Below, piece after piece: positions 46,691 through 59,699 of a stretch of 64,000 nucleotides of DNA. How positions within the stretch are numbered: position 1 is the first letter of the stretch; each line of letters begins with the position of its first letter. The stretch covers positions 334,697-398,696 of the forward strand of contig VTFK01000247.1 of the NCBI GenBank assembly GCA_009617715.1, written 5' to 3'. Under the pieces are notes generated by a model. The model was not told the DNA's origin, ran no database searches, and worked only from the letters and a program-made list of their open reading frames with translations. Made by a program: the position numbers and the translations under genes. This DNA comes from Plectrocnemia conspersa (taxonomy: Eukaryota > Arthropoda > Insecta > Trichoptera > Polycentropodidae).

Positions 46691-49600
46691 CAACTATATA
46701 GCGACCATTTAGTCAATTATTATACTCATTTTGATCAACGAAATATGTCCACGCCTCTAGAAAGTGACATTTGTTTGATGGACATGTAACGAGAATATTG
46801 TAGCTTTATGGTATTTTTGTCGTCCGGTGATATATTGTTTTACGTGACCGTTTCGCAACAAAGAAATATTCTATCAATGCATTGGAGAGTAATTACGTGT
46901 TATTTATGTGAAACCTTTTTTCCCTGGACATAACAAGAGCTTTTGTATAGTCTCTTTCTTTACACTCTTGTCACGTTTATCCTTATTGTGTCGTGGTTAC
47001 GGTAATTATTGCGCGAGTTTCAAGAAGAAGAACCCCCACAATTGTTTGATTTGTTTATACCATTTAAACCAATAATACTACTACAAATAAAAAAACAGCA
47101 AATGTTAATCCATTTTAGATTATGATTATGTAGATCCTTTTTTGTTAAAATAGTTTAAATTAAACTTAAATATTTTTCTATAATATATACAATGAACATT
47201 CAAAAAGTGTTTGGTATACACACATCTAAATATATTTTTTTCAATACGTTAAAGAATTATAAATACAGTAATGAATTTTTTTTTTAACATTTATAAATAT
47301 AGTATATGTATATTTAAAACATAATTGACTAGACAATTCCTGAGTTTTGATGTTTAATTTAAATTAAAAAATCGACTGTTACCCTCGGGTTTGATTTAAC
47401 AAACTGTTCAACTTAAAATTAAATTGCGTACATTATATCTAAATAATTTAAGCATATATTATGTTTATAATAGCATGTAGTAATTAATTAAACTATTTCG
47501 TTTAAGATTCGCTCATTTATGAGTCTCAATAGTCATATTAGTATAGTTATATGAGTATTCGACTAACAAACATCATTTGGATTATGAAATGTTTAAATTA
47601 ACATAGTAAAGGAACATATTTACATTAAATATAATATTTATGAACGCGTTATTATACATCATGCATATTATAAATATTTGCACGAAAAAGATAAACATAA
47701 GAAATATATAGAAAATCATAAAACTATAATAATCGTAATATAGAATGCTGATATTTCCATTTTCGAGCCATTATTTTCAACAGTTATAGCAAAAAGATAC
47801 AATTAACGCAAAGCAATCCTTTTTTTAATCAAACGTATTCAATACGCTACTAATTTAAAGCAATTAGCTTTAACGGCTACCGTATAATTGAATTGTACCT
47901 AAAAGTTTTCAATAGTGAATGTTTATTGAGGCGTAAAAGAGCAAATAACCGTCTAAGCTTTTATATATAATACTATTTTGTAGATTTTCGCGTACAGATG
48001 CAAATATGGCGGCGGTGTATTAGTTGAAACAATTTTTTGAAACTTAAAAATATTGCGTAAACAGTATTTTATTATATATAATTAATTTGATAGTTTAGGG
48101 TAATTTTTTTCAATAAATATTAGTTTGTAATATATACTCCAAACGTTGATTTTATAGTTTTTGCAATCCAGTTAAGTATATTTAATAAAATATTGTTTAC
48201 GCAATATGTGACTATAAATTTTTGAGGCAAAACTTAATATGATGATAGTTTTTAGTAATAAAGTTAAGTTTATTATTTTTTAATTGATATTATATAAGAT
48301 TCTGTTCAACATTATTCGATAAATAATTAAGAGACATTGTTTTTTAAACTCATATTATTTAACAATTATAGTATTATAAGGTTTAATATTAATTAAGCAG
48401 CAACTAAATAATTGTAAAAGCATTAACAATTAAATTTAAAAGTAGAACTATAAATAATAAGAATAATATGGGATAAAATTTAATCTTAAAGTAACACGAG
48501 TTATTGAATAAATATAAAAAGAAGCATCATTTATTTATATCTAGCAAATAAATATTCGGAATATTATAAAGTTGAATTTAACAGATTTCATACTATGATC
48601 AGTATACATATATTACGTATATATATATTTTATAAAAATATTCGCTTCCCTTCTGTCAAGATCGTGGATAAGTAATTCAAAGAGTAAAAAAATAGAGCAT
48701 TTTAACAATGTTGAGATATCTTATATATAATAAATCTATACTGATGAGGATTAATGTATTTATTTATAGAAGAAGTTTAAATGAGCGATATAATACAATA
48801 TTTTAAACAAATAATACATTTAATATTAAAAACTATGTTGTTCTTTTAAATCTATAAGATTTCTTAAAAATAACAGATATAGACTAAAATATTTTTATGC
48901 TATTTTTTAATGTTGATTATATGATTCAAATGTAATTACGAAGATATTCGTTACTTTAGCCAAAAATTAGTTTTTCCTTAAAAAAATCTTTTTACAGTAA
49001 AAAAAGATTAAGGCAATATCGTATCTATTCCCATGAGGCTTTACTCTGCCAGTTATGTTGAACGTAAAACTGTGGTGTAGGCTAAAAGAGAAAAATATCG
49101 CAAAAAGGCGTAATTTCCTTCAGCTTCTGATAATGATAACAATAGACATAAAATAGGGATAGAATATTTATCAAAAGTGTATAATATATAGTTGAGAAAC
49201 GGTGTTGTGATTTATGTTGAAATATAATATTATTACATTATTCATACATAATTCTTAAATGCTTACGTGCTATTTTAACATCTTACGTAAATCACTTTAT
49301 GTGTGAATTAATATCCCAGTTTAACTTTGTTATAACATAAATTTTAAACACAAGCGAAAGTTATAATGTAATTAGAAATAAATAAATATGATTTGATGTT
49401 TTCATATAAGATATTAAGATTGTTAACCTTATTTGAATTTTCAATATTCGATAAACTTCTTTATTATAAATAAATATTATCTTATGTAACATACCAAAAA
49501 ACTTTATTTTCAGTATTAGATAGATGAAGGATATAATATAAATTTTGTCTCAGAAGTATAAAGGGTTAGTTTTGCGTGCTTGTTTAAATCAAATTATTAA

Positions 49601-49729
49601 TATTTTATTCCTTAGATAAAGTAAATTATAAAAAATAGAATAACACATACAAATAACATATTTCAAATACATAAAAATATACCTTTAAATTTTTTTTTTT
49701 AATTCTAAACAAATACTAAATAAGAGCAT

Positions 49730-49850
49730 ACGGTCAGCATGCCCTTATCTCTCATTCACTCTCGTCACTTAACACACGAGCGATCGAGAGGGAAAGTATC
49801 TCACTGCCCGCCCCTGCTGTCCATGTATACACGTCCACGTGACTAAAAGT
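49730..49850. other. Short GC-richer islet, probable transposon scrap
   Basis: GCATACGGTCAGCATGCCC, then GAGCGATCGAGAGGGAAAG and CTCACTGCCCGCCCCTGC, form an abrupt 120-bp islet in AT-rich DNA. It has no open frame of note. Its sharp edges suggest an inserted fragment, family unknown. Confidence 0.3.
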
Positions 49851-51019
49851 ATTCGTATCTCAGAAGGTATTTACATTTTGCTTTTATATACAAATATAAA
49901 ATAAATTTATTGTATAAGAGAATCGATTATAATTTTGGTTTTGTTATGAATTATTGTATAATATTTATTTATAATTGTTGTGTCTTTCTATAACTAATAT
50001 TACAAATTTCTCTAAGATTCATTACTGAATTAAGAATAATTGATGAATTAAATATGTGTTCTATGTTTTCTGTAAAATCAACAACAGTGAGAAATATACA
50101 CGTGTAGGTATATTATTATCGTTTCATAGAATAAAATATCATATTGCAGTACTTTAGTATTTAACCACCAGCTTTTAATTAAAAATGTATGGGGCAAGAA
50201 AATCAGAGTCAATCGATACCTATTTAACCATTTAAAGCTTTATATACAAGAGTATATTTTATGATCGAATTATATTCTCGTTTATACATTTCGTGTTCTC
50301 AATTATGTACATACTATATCATATTCTTAAACACTCTCAATCATGAAATATGTTTTTTATTGTGATATTTTTAGCATGCTACATAACGTTTATAACGAAA
50401 GAAGCATTTGAGTAAATACATTGTTATAAACAATACCTATGATACTTGTAAAGCTAATAATAAATCATAATAATCCGTCTACAATAATAAATATATCAGC
50501 TGATAATACATAAATTTCCTTTATCACTTTACTAGTTACGATACTAAAAATAAAATTTTAGCAAACACAAAATATGCAGTGAAAGTGAAAAATATAAAAA
50601 AAATAATAATACTATCATTTATTAATTTATATTATCACATCTACTATTTTAAGTCCACGATTTTCCCAAATATTTGTGTGCCAATAAAAATAAAACAGAT
50701 TATCACAAATTTTGCGATCTTCTGTTTTAATAAAAGCAGAGTTGCTTCTGTGACTTATATATACTGATATTTTAATTTAAATACTCCGAGCTACATGTTC
50801 CCTTTAAGATTAAAATTAAGGAGTTATTGTTTAAATGTATTGTGCTTATAACTTGGTTGCTGTTATGTTAATAAACGTTTTTTAAGTATATCAAATTAAT
50901 TTGTAATTACAACGTAATCAAAAAAGCTTCTGTTTTTTACCGTTTCCATCTCAAAAATTCATTAATGACATTTTTGCAATATAAAGTTAAAATCAAGTTA
51001 AAATATTATACAGGATATA

Positions 51020-51335
51020 TACGGTGTTCGATTGCTCTGCAATTGTACTGCATAACGTATACGTGTACGTCGGACGTAAAGCGGCAATCCAGAGCAAGCA
51101 CGATCCATACAAAAATCCGTACGTTTTAGTTTTAGAAACGAAGTCTAAATCATACACATTGCAGTTGAAAACATCTGAACGTAGGAAGCTAAGAGGAGCA
51201 GTTCATAAAACGAAATGCTAAACTCGGCACAATGGTGCCCACGACACTTGGTGCAAAATTGGCAAAGGGTATCCACAATATGGCCCGCCGTTTACGAATA
51301 TCACGTAACACGCTGCTAAAAATGTAAGATAACAC
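51020..51335 (+). other. GC-richer open region, possible decayed gene fragment
   Basis: Two overlapping plus frames read smoothly. One is NPYVLVLETKSKSYTLQLKT (within 51024-51221, the frame opening at GTG), ending KTKC and a stop. The other follows with MVPTTLGAKLAKGIHNMARR and LRISRNTLLKM, ending at 51327. A single frameshift between them would explain a broken coding piece. The first part faintly resembles a PH-domain beta strand pair. I do not recognise the protein; a processed pseudogene or transposon piece are both possible. Confidence 0.25.
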
Positions 51336-51813
51336 AGTAAAAATGCTTGGTTCACATTATTTATGTAGTTCACATTGCTTTTAGTAAAAGATAGTACACA
51401 AAAAATATTGGTAAGCATTCAAACAATACTTTAATTTTTTATGTATTATAGATCAAAAAATATCGTTTTTTTAACAAAACATTCAAAATATAGAACACAA
51501 ATTCTATTTTCCCCTGGACCTCAGCTACACTCAATTAAATTAGAGCTTTCACATTTAAACGATTTGGACCAGCAGCAGTCTACAGTAGCTTATGATCTTG
51601 GTCATTGTGACTGATGAATTTTACCGTTTCTGCAGTAGTGAATGTTTTGTAAAAAGCTAAACTATCAACGCGTATCGGGACTATCTATATTCGACGTGTT
51701 ACAATTAGTGAAACACTACCCGTTGAGAAAATTTTAAAACCAGTGGATTTTGCATTTACTGGTTCTTGGTAAATGCAAGGGACAAACCAGCTGTACATAT
51801 AACATTAAATAAC

Positions 51814-52099
51814 GTTAAATAATATAAAATGTTTTCTTCTGAAAATATTTAGTCAAGTTGTAAACCAATTTTTAAATGAATTGAAAAGGTTAAGTAGTTT
51901 TTTTTATAAATTAAACCATTTTGACTGTCATTGAAAATTCTAAATAATAATGTCTAATTTAAACCATTTAATTTTAAAATATATTTAAAAAAAATCAGAA
52001 TGAAGCAAAAATAATATTTAAAACCCAAAAAGTTGAGGGGCCGGTACCCGCACACTCACTAGCTTCGGTACCTCACGATAGTGAGGTACCGACAGTTAG
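51814..52099 (+). mobile_element. Helitron-like non-autonomous element, 3' end, copy A
   Basis: About 285 bp match the inverse of 63637-63925. On the plus strand the shared part ends with the hairpin GGTACCTCAC-GATA-GTGAGGTACC (52067-52090), then GACAG, then TTAG followed by T. Copy C has GACAG then CTAG followed by T, and similarity stops exactly there. A hairpin a few bases before CTRR with a T following is the known 3' terminus of Helitrons. A 5' TC end was not resolved. Confidence 0.55.
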
Positions 52100-52953
52100 T
52101 ACCTAATTAATAATTGTATCAAAATAAACGTTTTATATAACAATAAATATTTTTCAGGATAATAAAACGTTAACTATGCATCTTCTTGCCAAAAAATAAC
52201 GATTAGACGTGATGTATTATACATACACGAACAAGGAAGGAATAGGCACTCTGAAGAATAGCCGTACCTAAAAATACCGCCTCCAAGGGAGTGAGTGTAG
52301 CAAAATAACGAAAGGTATTTCACTTTCCTAATGCATAGAATTTTTAACATAAGTATTACGTCTTAACTTATATAATTGGATATTTATCATATTAAAACAA
52401 ATATTATTATTCCATCCCTAATCATACTAATTTATAAAGAGATCGTGGGAAAGTATAAACTTTGGTTTTCTTTCCCCTTGATCGCATATAAGCCAGAAAG
52501 TTGTCATAGAACTTCACTTTGAGCTTCAACCAACTTTGAATAAACTTGATTCAAGCAAATCAACGTAAATGACAACAGGCTTAGCCAAACAATCACCTTG
52601 AATTTCCAAGAGTTTAATTCGATCTATGGGACGACTTCAATACCCTTACAACGCAATACTTTGGCGATAATAGACAGCACGTATCTAATATATATATAAT
52701 AATATATTATCATATTTACCTACTGCATAAATTGTACCGTCATATTTAAACTGTTGTAATTAAAAATAAACGCGTATACACCCAAGATAAATACTACTAC
52801 TTCTAATGCCCACGAAAATTCCAAAAGGTGTGCTGGAATACTGATCTTTGCGTTGGCATATTACATTATTTTTTCAAATCGACTATTTGCGTATACATGA
52901 GAATTATATATTTTGCTTTACTTGTTTATTATTTTTATTTTTCAGTTACAGAT

Positions 52954-53587
52954 CAGTGACGTGCGGTCTATACATGCGGTAGATGCGGCGCATGCCTTGG
53001 GATTGTAAAACAATTTTAAAAATTAAATATTTTTATCATTTATTCATTTCTTTAATTTATCTAATTAGGAAACGTAATTGCTCAGAAAATTGGATACAGA
53101 AAACCATACCGAGGGAGCGGCTAAAGCCGACTGCAACACGGGCGAGCTGGCTGGCTGGCCAGCTGTCTTGCGCAGAATTTAATTTGTGAAAAGTGAACTT
53201 ATTTATATATATTCGTCACCAGCACTCAAATTTAAAATTTATAAATTGCATTAATAATGTGATTATTAAAACAGAACTAAAAGATATTTTAACGGAAGTG
53301 TTCAATTTAATAAAATTAATGTTTACCATACCGGCGACATTTTCTATAATGAAAAGTATAAATACATTCACTAAAAATAACTTTTAGACAAATTAATGAA
53401 AGACAGTTTATTATATGATGCGGTTATTGATTACTTTTGTAAGAAGGTGCGTCGAATAAAATTAATTTTCAAAAAATAAATACATAATATGTTAATCAAA
53501 TAAATTAAATAAATTTAATAAAATAGTTTTTGTTTCTCCCCCCCCCCTAACTGCATGCCCTGTTTCAAATGTCACCGCATGGCACTG
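52954..53587 (+). mobile_element. hAT element with large internal deletion
   Basis: The ends are inverted: CAGTGACGTGCGGTC at the left, and the complement of the right end reads CAGTGCCATGCGGTGAC. Between them lies 634 bp including a hAT C-terminal transposase remnant at 53193-53387. Flanks at 8 bp do not match, so the target duplication has decayed or been lost. CAGTG-C-TGCGGT ends are usual for one insect hAT group. A poly-C run precedes the right end. Confidence 0.65.
53193..53390 (+). pseudogene. hAT transposase C-terminal remnant
   Basis: The frame reads ELKDILTEVFNLIKLMFTIP followed by ATFSIMKSINTFTKNNF and a stop. The hAT dimerisation domain normally has EVFxLLxLxLTIPAT, an SAxxERSFSALK segment, then RIKTYxRNTM. 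Here about six residues around the ER are missing between TIPAT and FS, an in-frame loss within the most conserved box. Only the last part of a transposase of 500-700 residues is present, so it cannot work. It lies inside the deleted hAT element with CAGTG ends. Confidence 0.7.
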
Positions 53588-54419
53588 ATAAATAAATAAG
53601 TAAATACAAATATGTCTTTCGTAGTCAATATCCGAATAAGTCGCAAACCATGACATTTCATACACTAAGAATAAATTCAGGCCATCTTCTTGCGTAGGAT
53701 AATGTCTAGGGTTGACAGATTTTTCATTTCCGAAATCTTTTCTAATAAACGATGAACATTTATACGAAATATTTGAAAAAAATCGTAATAAAAACTTAAA
53801 ATATATTATTAAACCTCTTTTAATAATATATTATAAAATCTCTTTAAACCTGTTTTGTGTACTGTTCTTGGAAAAAAGAATTTAATATGTTAAAATTTGG
53901 AATAAAAAATATTAAATCGTTTTTAACAACACATAAAGCTTGAGAGAAATTCACCAACTTATTTATTTACAATCTGAGAAAATTGCTACGGGTGGTGATT
54001 TAGAAAAATTGAGATATAATGCAAGATTTACACATTATTATCACATAAAAACAAATCGAAATGTGAAGCAGTATTTTTCTTCATGATACTATTTCTTACT
54101 TTGCCGTGAGTGCGATAGTAAAAATTCTAGTGCTTATACATTTTGATAACATTATAATTTTTTTATACACAACATCCATTCCGTAATTTTTAATCATATT
54201 TACTTCTCGTTTATATAAAAAGCATTCAATGAAATAATAAATTAACGAATGAGACAATTTATAAGTCTCACTTGAGGGTTAATTGTTGCAAATAAAACAC
54301 TACTATATGCAGATTTCAAAAAACACTATTTATTTATTTTAATGTTTAATTCTAAAATCGGATTTTTCCATTCGAAAAGTTTTATAGTAAGCTTACTATA
54401 ATACTATTTTATTAAATGC

Positions 54420-54620
54420 ACACATCAACATCACTAACCTACATCAACAAGTATCGCATTAACACGCCATCGAACGGTGTTTGCTTTGAAGGGTTGTCGC
54501 GTGTTAAATAGCACACACAGTGAATCACATTAAGGCGTGATTTATTAGGGCAGAAGCTTCTATCACACAGGATGGAATTTTAAATTTGCGAAAGCTCTGG
54601 TTGGAAATTAACAGCGCGTT
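54420..54620. other. GC-richer islet; candidate conserved non-coding DNA
   Basis: Contains AACACGCCATCGAACGGTGT, GGTTGTCGCGTGTTAAATAG and CACATTAAGGCGTGATTTAT, non-repetitive and without a frame. Regulatory function is inferred from composition only. Confidence 0.25.
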
Positions 54621-56123
54621 TAGAACTAATTTGTCTCCATGAATATACAAATACCTTTGAAGCGATACGATTTTTTTCTTTATTTAATAAACTATTTTTA
54701 TCCGGAAAAGCAGCCATATTTTATACGGGCCATATCGAGGTCAGATACAATCAGTGTACGCATACATTTTAACTAAATTACATGGTTGCTATAAATATAT
54801 AAAGGAAATAACGCACTGGCAAGATTCACTGTCCCATTTTCGGCCTGCTTGGTTGAATATTTTTAGATAGAGAAGCTTTTATGTCATTAATTAGTACAAC
54901 TTCGGCATATATGGCTTTTATATTCTTAAGAGAATTTGTATTCAGTTGGTTGATTTTTTTCACTCGATAAAAAAAAAGCATTTGTAGCGTTTTAGATCAA
55001 TTATGTACACATTATTATTTTTGTATTGAATAACGTAAAAAATTATTGTTGTTAATTGTACTATTTTAATAATTTATGCAAATCACAGATTTAACATGTC
55101 TATAACTGCGTTTTAATGGAACTGATAAAATAATCTTATCATGAAAACGTCGAGCTTTTAAAATACTGCAACATTTTATTAAAATAGAACGGTTCTAAGC
55201 GAATTTGAGGGTCTATATAAAAGCTTATATAATATATTGAAGTAAAGAATTTAAATATATTAGACAAAATCATTATCATTTTTATATAAAAATATGATAA
55301 TATATATTAATTTTAAGCAGGATAAAATCTTCTTTTTCGTTTATACGTATTAAAATAAAAAAAAATCGTTTTACAAAATTTAATTTAGAATATATATGTT
55401 CAGTAATTATTAAACTTATTTTCTTAGTATTAGCGATTACATTAAAATATTAAATTACAAAGAATATATTTCAATAAAAATTTATAAGTTTACAGTATTA
55501 TTAAAAAAATGTTTTATGGATTAATTAATAAATTTCATCATAAGAATAGTTCAAATTAAAACTAAATAATAAATCTCTTTTAAGCATGATTTCACTTTAC
55601 TACTTTTCATATTAAAAAATTATTTGGATGAAATTTTCAAATAAAAGCAATTTTTTATTATCGTTTAAGCACTGTAAGACAATTTTAAATATAATAATAT
55701 AAAATACGTAGTATATCCAAGATTAGGATTTAGAACATTTCGCTGAAATATATTATATAATATATAAAATAATGCGTTCAATCGGAGTTATACTATTATG
55801 AATAATAAATACATTTCAATTATAATATAATACATATATATATTTGGTTTTATAACGTTTGATCTCCGTTTATACGTAAAGCTTCAAATAGGACAGAATG
55901 TCACGTTTTTTGTACACTTTTTATCAACGAATTATTAAAATATTTTTTTTATAAAATTCGTACTCCATGTAATTTTTTAAGCATATACATATATGAATTT
56001 AAACACTAAATTAACTTATAGTTATAATAGGTATCGTCTTAAATGTTAATAAATGTTTGAGAAGGGTATTAAGTATATCACAGATTTCCATACATCAGAG
56101 GTAAACGAAAAAGCAAACTTTTC

Positions 56124-56126
<3 letters not shown>

Positions 56127-56186
<60 letters not shown>

Positions 56187-56188
56187 TA
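56127..56188. repeat. TA microsatellite (about 26 units) ending in CA units
   Basis: Uninterrupted TA runs from 56127 to 56178, then continues as CACACACA and a few more TA. It is the longest simple repeat in the window. An open frame through it is an artefact of the repeat. Confidence 0.95.
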
Positions 56189-58881
56189 TATTACCCTTTC
56201 GTGAAAGACTTTTTATTTTATTCATAAAAAATCTGAATCCAATTTTATTTCCCGTAAGTTATATAAAAGAAAACTGACTATAAACATAATAAACAGTGCA
56301 AACAGTTCTTTTAAATATAAACATTTGCACATTACCAACTTAAAGTAAGAGTCAATAAATTGTTTACCAACTATAACAAATTGAATCACCGTAAGAAAAA
56401 AAAAAAAAAAATATAATATATGTAAATTTAATTTATTACATAGACTTTATGTGTGAAAGAATGTGATTAATAAAGACACACATATGATATGTGCAGTTTT
56501 TTAAATAATCGTAAAAAAAACAATTTAACAATTATATGATAGTATGTCATTATACCACGCTAAAAATGATAAAATATGTATTTTAAAGACTAGATTAAAA
56601 TAAATAATTAATTAATATTTAATATTTTTTCAGAAAACCCTTTTTTTCGTATCTTCCTTGCATTATGTACCAGGTTTAAGGTACATATTATATTTTTAAA
56701 GGCCGTTTTACGACCTCATCAAGATACTACAACACCTTTAGAGGTTCACCCTTTAAGCGTATAGAATTCTTTATTTAGGTACACAATTTTCCTTTACACA
56801 AAACGAGTTGTTAAAGTACATACATAACATAAAATTAATTTTCAGTAAAGTTTATATCACAGTTAAGATACCATTATTTTAATCCATCGTTGAGATCATG
56901 CGTCTTTTGCACCACATTTGATTCTGAAAAGGATTCAGTAATTTATTCAGTGGATAGTTTACCCTTTCACAATCAAAACGACAGATCTGTTAGAAATTTC
57001 GATTTCAATTAGTAGATTTTTTAATCGCAAAATATCATTTACTGGCACGCAATACCTAAAAACATTTTTCCAACGGCTTAACAAAACCCTTTAAAGATTA
57101 GTGATTTTTATGTTTATATTTCGTATACCACAAAAAATAAAAAGCTTTGTAAATTCATACTATATTATATTATGTTGTTTTCGGCAAATAATTAACAAAT
57201 GATATTTTCGCAAAGCCTATGATGTCTAGCTGCTGTTCAAGGTTGAATAAATCCTGAGGGATTAGGTCAGAAATAGTGGCTATGTATCTTTAAAACATAC
57301 GTAAACTACCACTTAAATACCAATTTGAAATAGTAATATGAAAACTTATTATAAGACAAAAATATTTATTTTTGAGGAACGTGGTTTTTACGGATCTAAT
57401 CTATGTTGTTTTTCAACGCAAAAGAAAACCACTTTTCTTGCGCAGTTTTTTTCATTAAGAAATAAATGTATGAAACATTCATAAAAACGATCATTAGTTT
57501 ACTTTTAGTGTGTATTTCATTCATAATATATTATATATCCTATAATGTAAATATTGAACATATTTTATTTTTATGCGAAATTGAAATTGCTAGTAGTAAA
57601 CAACTAATTTCCCAATGCTCTCTTTTTTACTTCCTACAGTATGTCCTAAATGTAAAAAAATTAATAAATAAGTTTAAGAATGGAGTTGTAAACGTATTTT
57701 TCAATCAACACTTACACCATTTATATCTATTATAGCATGATTTTTTTCATAAATGAAGTTTTTGCCTGTCTAGATAATAAAATTATTTTATTATGTATTA
57801 ATATCATATTAATTTACTGCATTATTCAAAGATAAATCGTCTTAAAAAAGTATTAATATACAAATATAATTTTATAAACCTTAAAACATAAACAATAATG
57901 TACAAACATAATTTTAAGATACACCTGTTAACCCTAAACCATAACTACGCCGAAACAACACACATTGTACTTATTTAGACGCGTCTTATTTTTAACAATA
58001 TATAATATGATGTTTTGTGGCCAGAAAGTCAGTATGGTTGACCACCTCTAATGAAAGCAAATAAAGTTCTCAATAATTTGATATGTTCTTAACACTTTTA
58101 TCTATTTATTTAGTTAACGTATAAAAATAATAAAAAAACAGATCTACAAAGCGCCTTATTGTCCGATAAGTCACATTCACTCGGCCTTAATTTTTTTACT
58201 ATAGAATAAGTGAGTCCAATCATTGGTTCTCTTCTTATAACATAAAATTGCCAATGCCTTTAAAATTCACCATAATAAAAAAACACGTTGCTATTTATAA
58301 AAAATAGGTTCACCCTTTTCTGTAAATATTTAGATCTGCAAAAGCCCAAAAATTGCACAAGAGTAAGTAATAAAAGTAATGCTTTTGCTTGCAACTTATT
58401 TAAGCAAACAATATTTTTTTCCCATAAAATAAAACAAAGTACATAAATAAGTAATGTCAATATTATCCTGCTACTAAATACAAGAAAATTACTTAATTTT
58501 AATGTCGCATATTAAAAAATAGCAGCTACTATTTTACAATACACAAAAAATTTCGTTTTCTAATAATATATTTATAAGATTTTTTTATATGTTTAATTAC
58601 TTAATTAAAAAACTTATTTACCAAAAAAAACGATTTATAAAATTATATTCAAAGAATTAACAGTTTATTGTTAAAATATCACAATTTTACGTGCTTAGCT
58701 GCTAAACCAGAAACTAAATGATAAAGTTTAAGTATATTAACAGAAGATGATAACTCTTCATTATAATACATACACAAAAAAGTAAAAATGACATCTGAAT
58801 TATTTTGGGGATAAACTAAAATGTTCTACCATACCTTCTATATTTACAAGAAATCGCTTCATCTGATTATTACCTTTTCAG

Positions 58882-58948
58882 GTCCATGAAGCACATCTCA
58901 AGAAAAAAATGGGAGAAAAAATCGACTGAAGAGTTACAGGAAAGATGA
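58882..58948 (+). other. Doubtful exon-like segment 1
   Basis: ATTATTACCTTTTCAG precedes 58882 as a fair splice acceptor. The phase-1 frame then reads SMKHISRKKWEKKSTEELQE and R before TGA. No protein family was recognised and no matching donor upstream was identified. It could be chance in AT-rich DNA. Confidence 0.2.
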
Positions 58949-59030
58949 AAAGTGTTTATATTGTTTATAAAATACGCGATTTCGATTTGGTACCGTTAAT
59001 ATAATTTTCTTTCATCTAATAGTCTTTCAG

Positions 59031-59120
59031 GCCGGTAATAACGCAGTCGATATTGAACAAGACATTCTTGATTTGATTTCCATTGATAACGAAATCAAAA
59101 TAAATAATTTCCGCTGGTAA
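59031..59120 (+). other. Doubtful exon-like segment 2
   Basis: TTTCATCTAATAGTCTTTCAG-type sequence ends at 59030, a good acceptor. The next 29 codons are open, AGNNAVDIEQDILDLISIDN then EIKINNFRW and TAA. Composition is more gene-like than the flanks, but the reverse strand is also open. Function is unknown. If real it would be a terminal exon of a plus-strand gene. Confidence 0.22.
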
Positions 59121-59699
59121 TTAAAGATCCGGTACCAAAGAAAAATACTCATATTTGTTTAATATAAAAATATAATAAGATACTTAAAATATAAATTATT
59201 TAAATGGTTTCTTACCACATATTCGATAATATTTTCCAGGAAATAAGTTTTATTTATAAAAAAAACTTACAACTGAAAATACCCTTGCATAAATATATTT
59301 TTGGCCTGAAGTTGCTGCGAGCTTCATTATTTTTTTAAAGCTCTGCTTTTCTTATTAAATTTCAATTTATGCAACTCATCAAGTTCAAGATTATAAAAAG
59401 CGATTAATTAAGATTACGAGACGAATCACGTTAAATTTATATTTACGAGGGTGAGGCCTAATATTTGCAGTTGATATTTACTACTTAATAGAATAATTTC
59501 AGAGTTTTTTGATTCCAAACTTGATGGCACATTAGTTCACTAAAGTTCATATCCCATAAAAAAATTTAGCGTTCATAAAGATACCAGCAAATTTTCGATA
59601 CTGACCAGTTAAATAATTGTTATTTTTAGACACTGTTAAATTATTCAAATTAAATTGCTCAGCGGAATTCTTTTACACTTTAAGTTTTAACGAACAAAC

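Larger units (their letters stand above)
43689..51019. other. AT-rich stretch, scattered islets, no gene seen
   Basis: A minus-strand open piece at 45230-45325 reads TFRQTSTENTSSFMTRSRSS followed by KCASGEEIAIN, weakly reminiscent of hAT/ZBED-type transposons but not assignable. AGGGTCC and GGACCCT form a small hairpin at about 46174-46192. The two GC-richer islets are listed separately. Confidence 0.45.
53588..58881. other. AT-rich stretch, no gene seen
   Basis: Contains the TA microsatellite and the 54.4-kb islet, listed separately. An 89-codon plus frame at 57466-57735 is AT-driven and without domain. Confidence 0.5.

Noticed and set aside
56053..56277. Frame through the TA microsatellite (Tyr-Ile repeats)
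   Set aside because: It is an artefact of an uninterrupted dinucleotide repeat.
57466..57735. 89-codon hydrophobic plus frame
   Set aside because: Same AT-composition effect; no family features.
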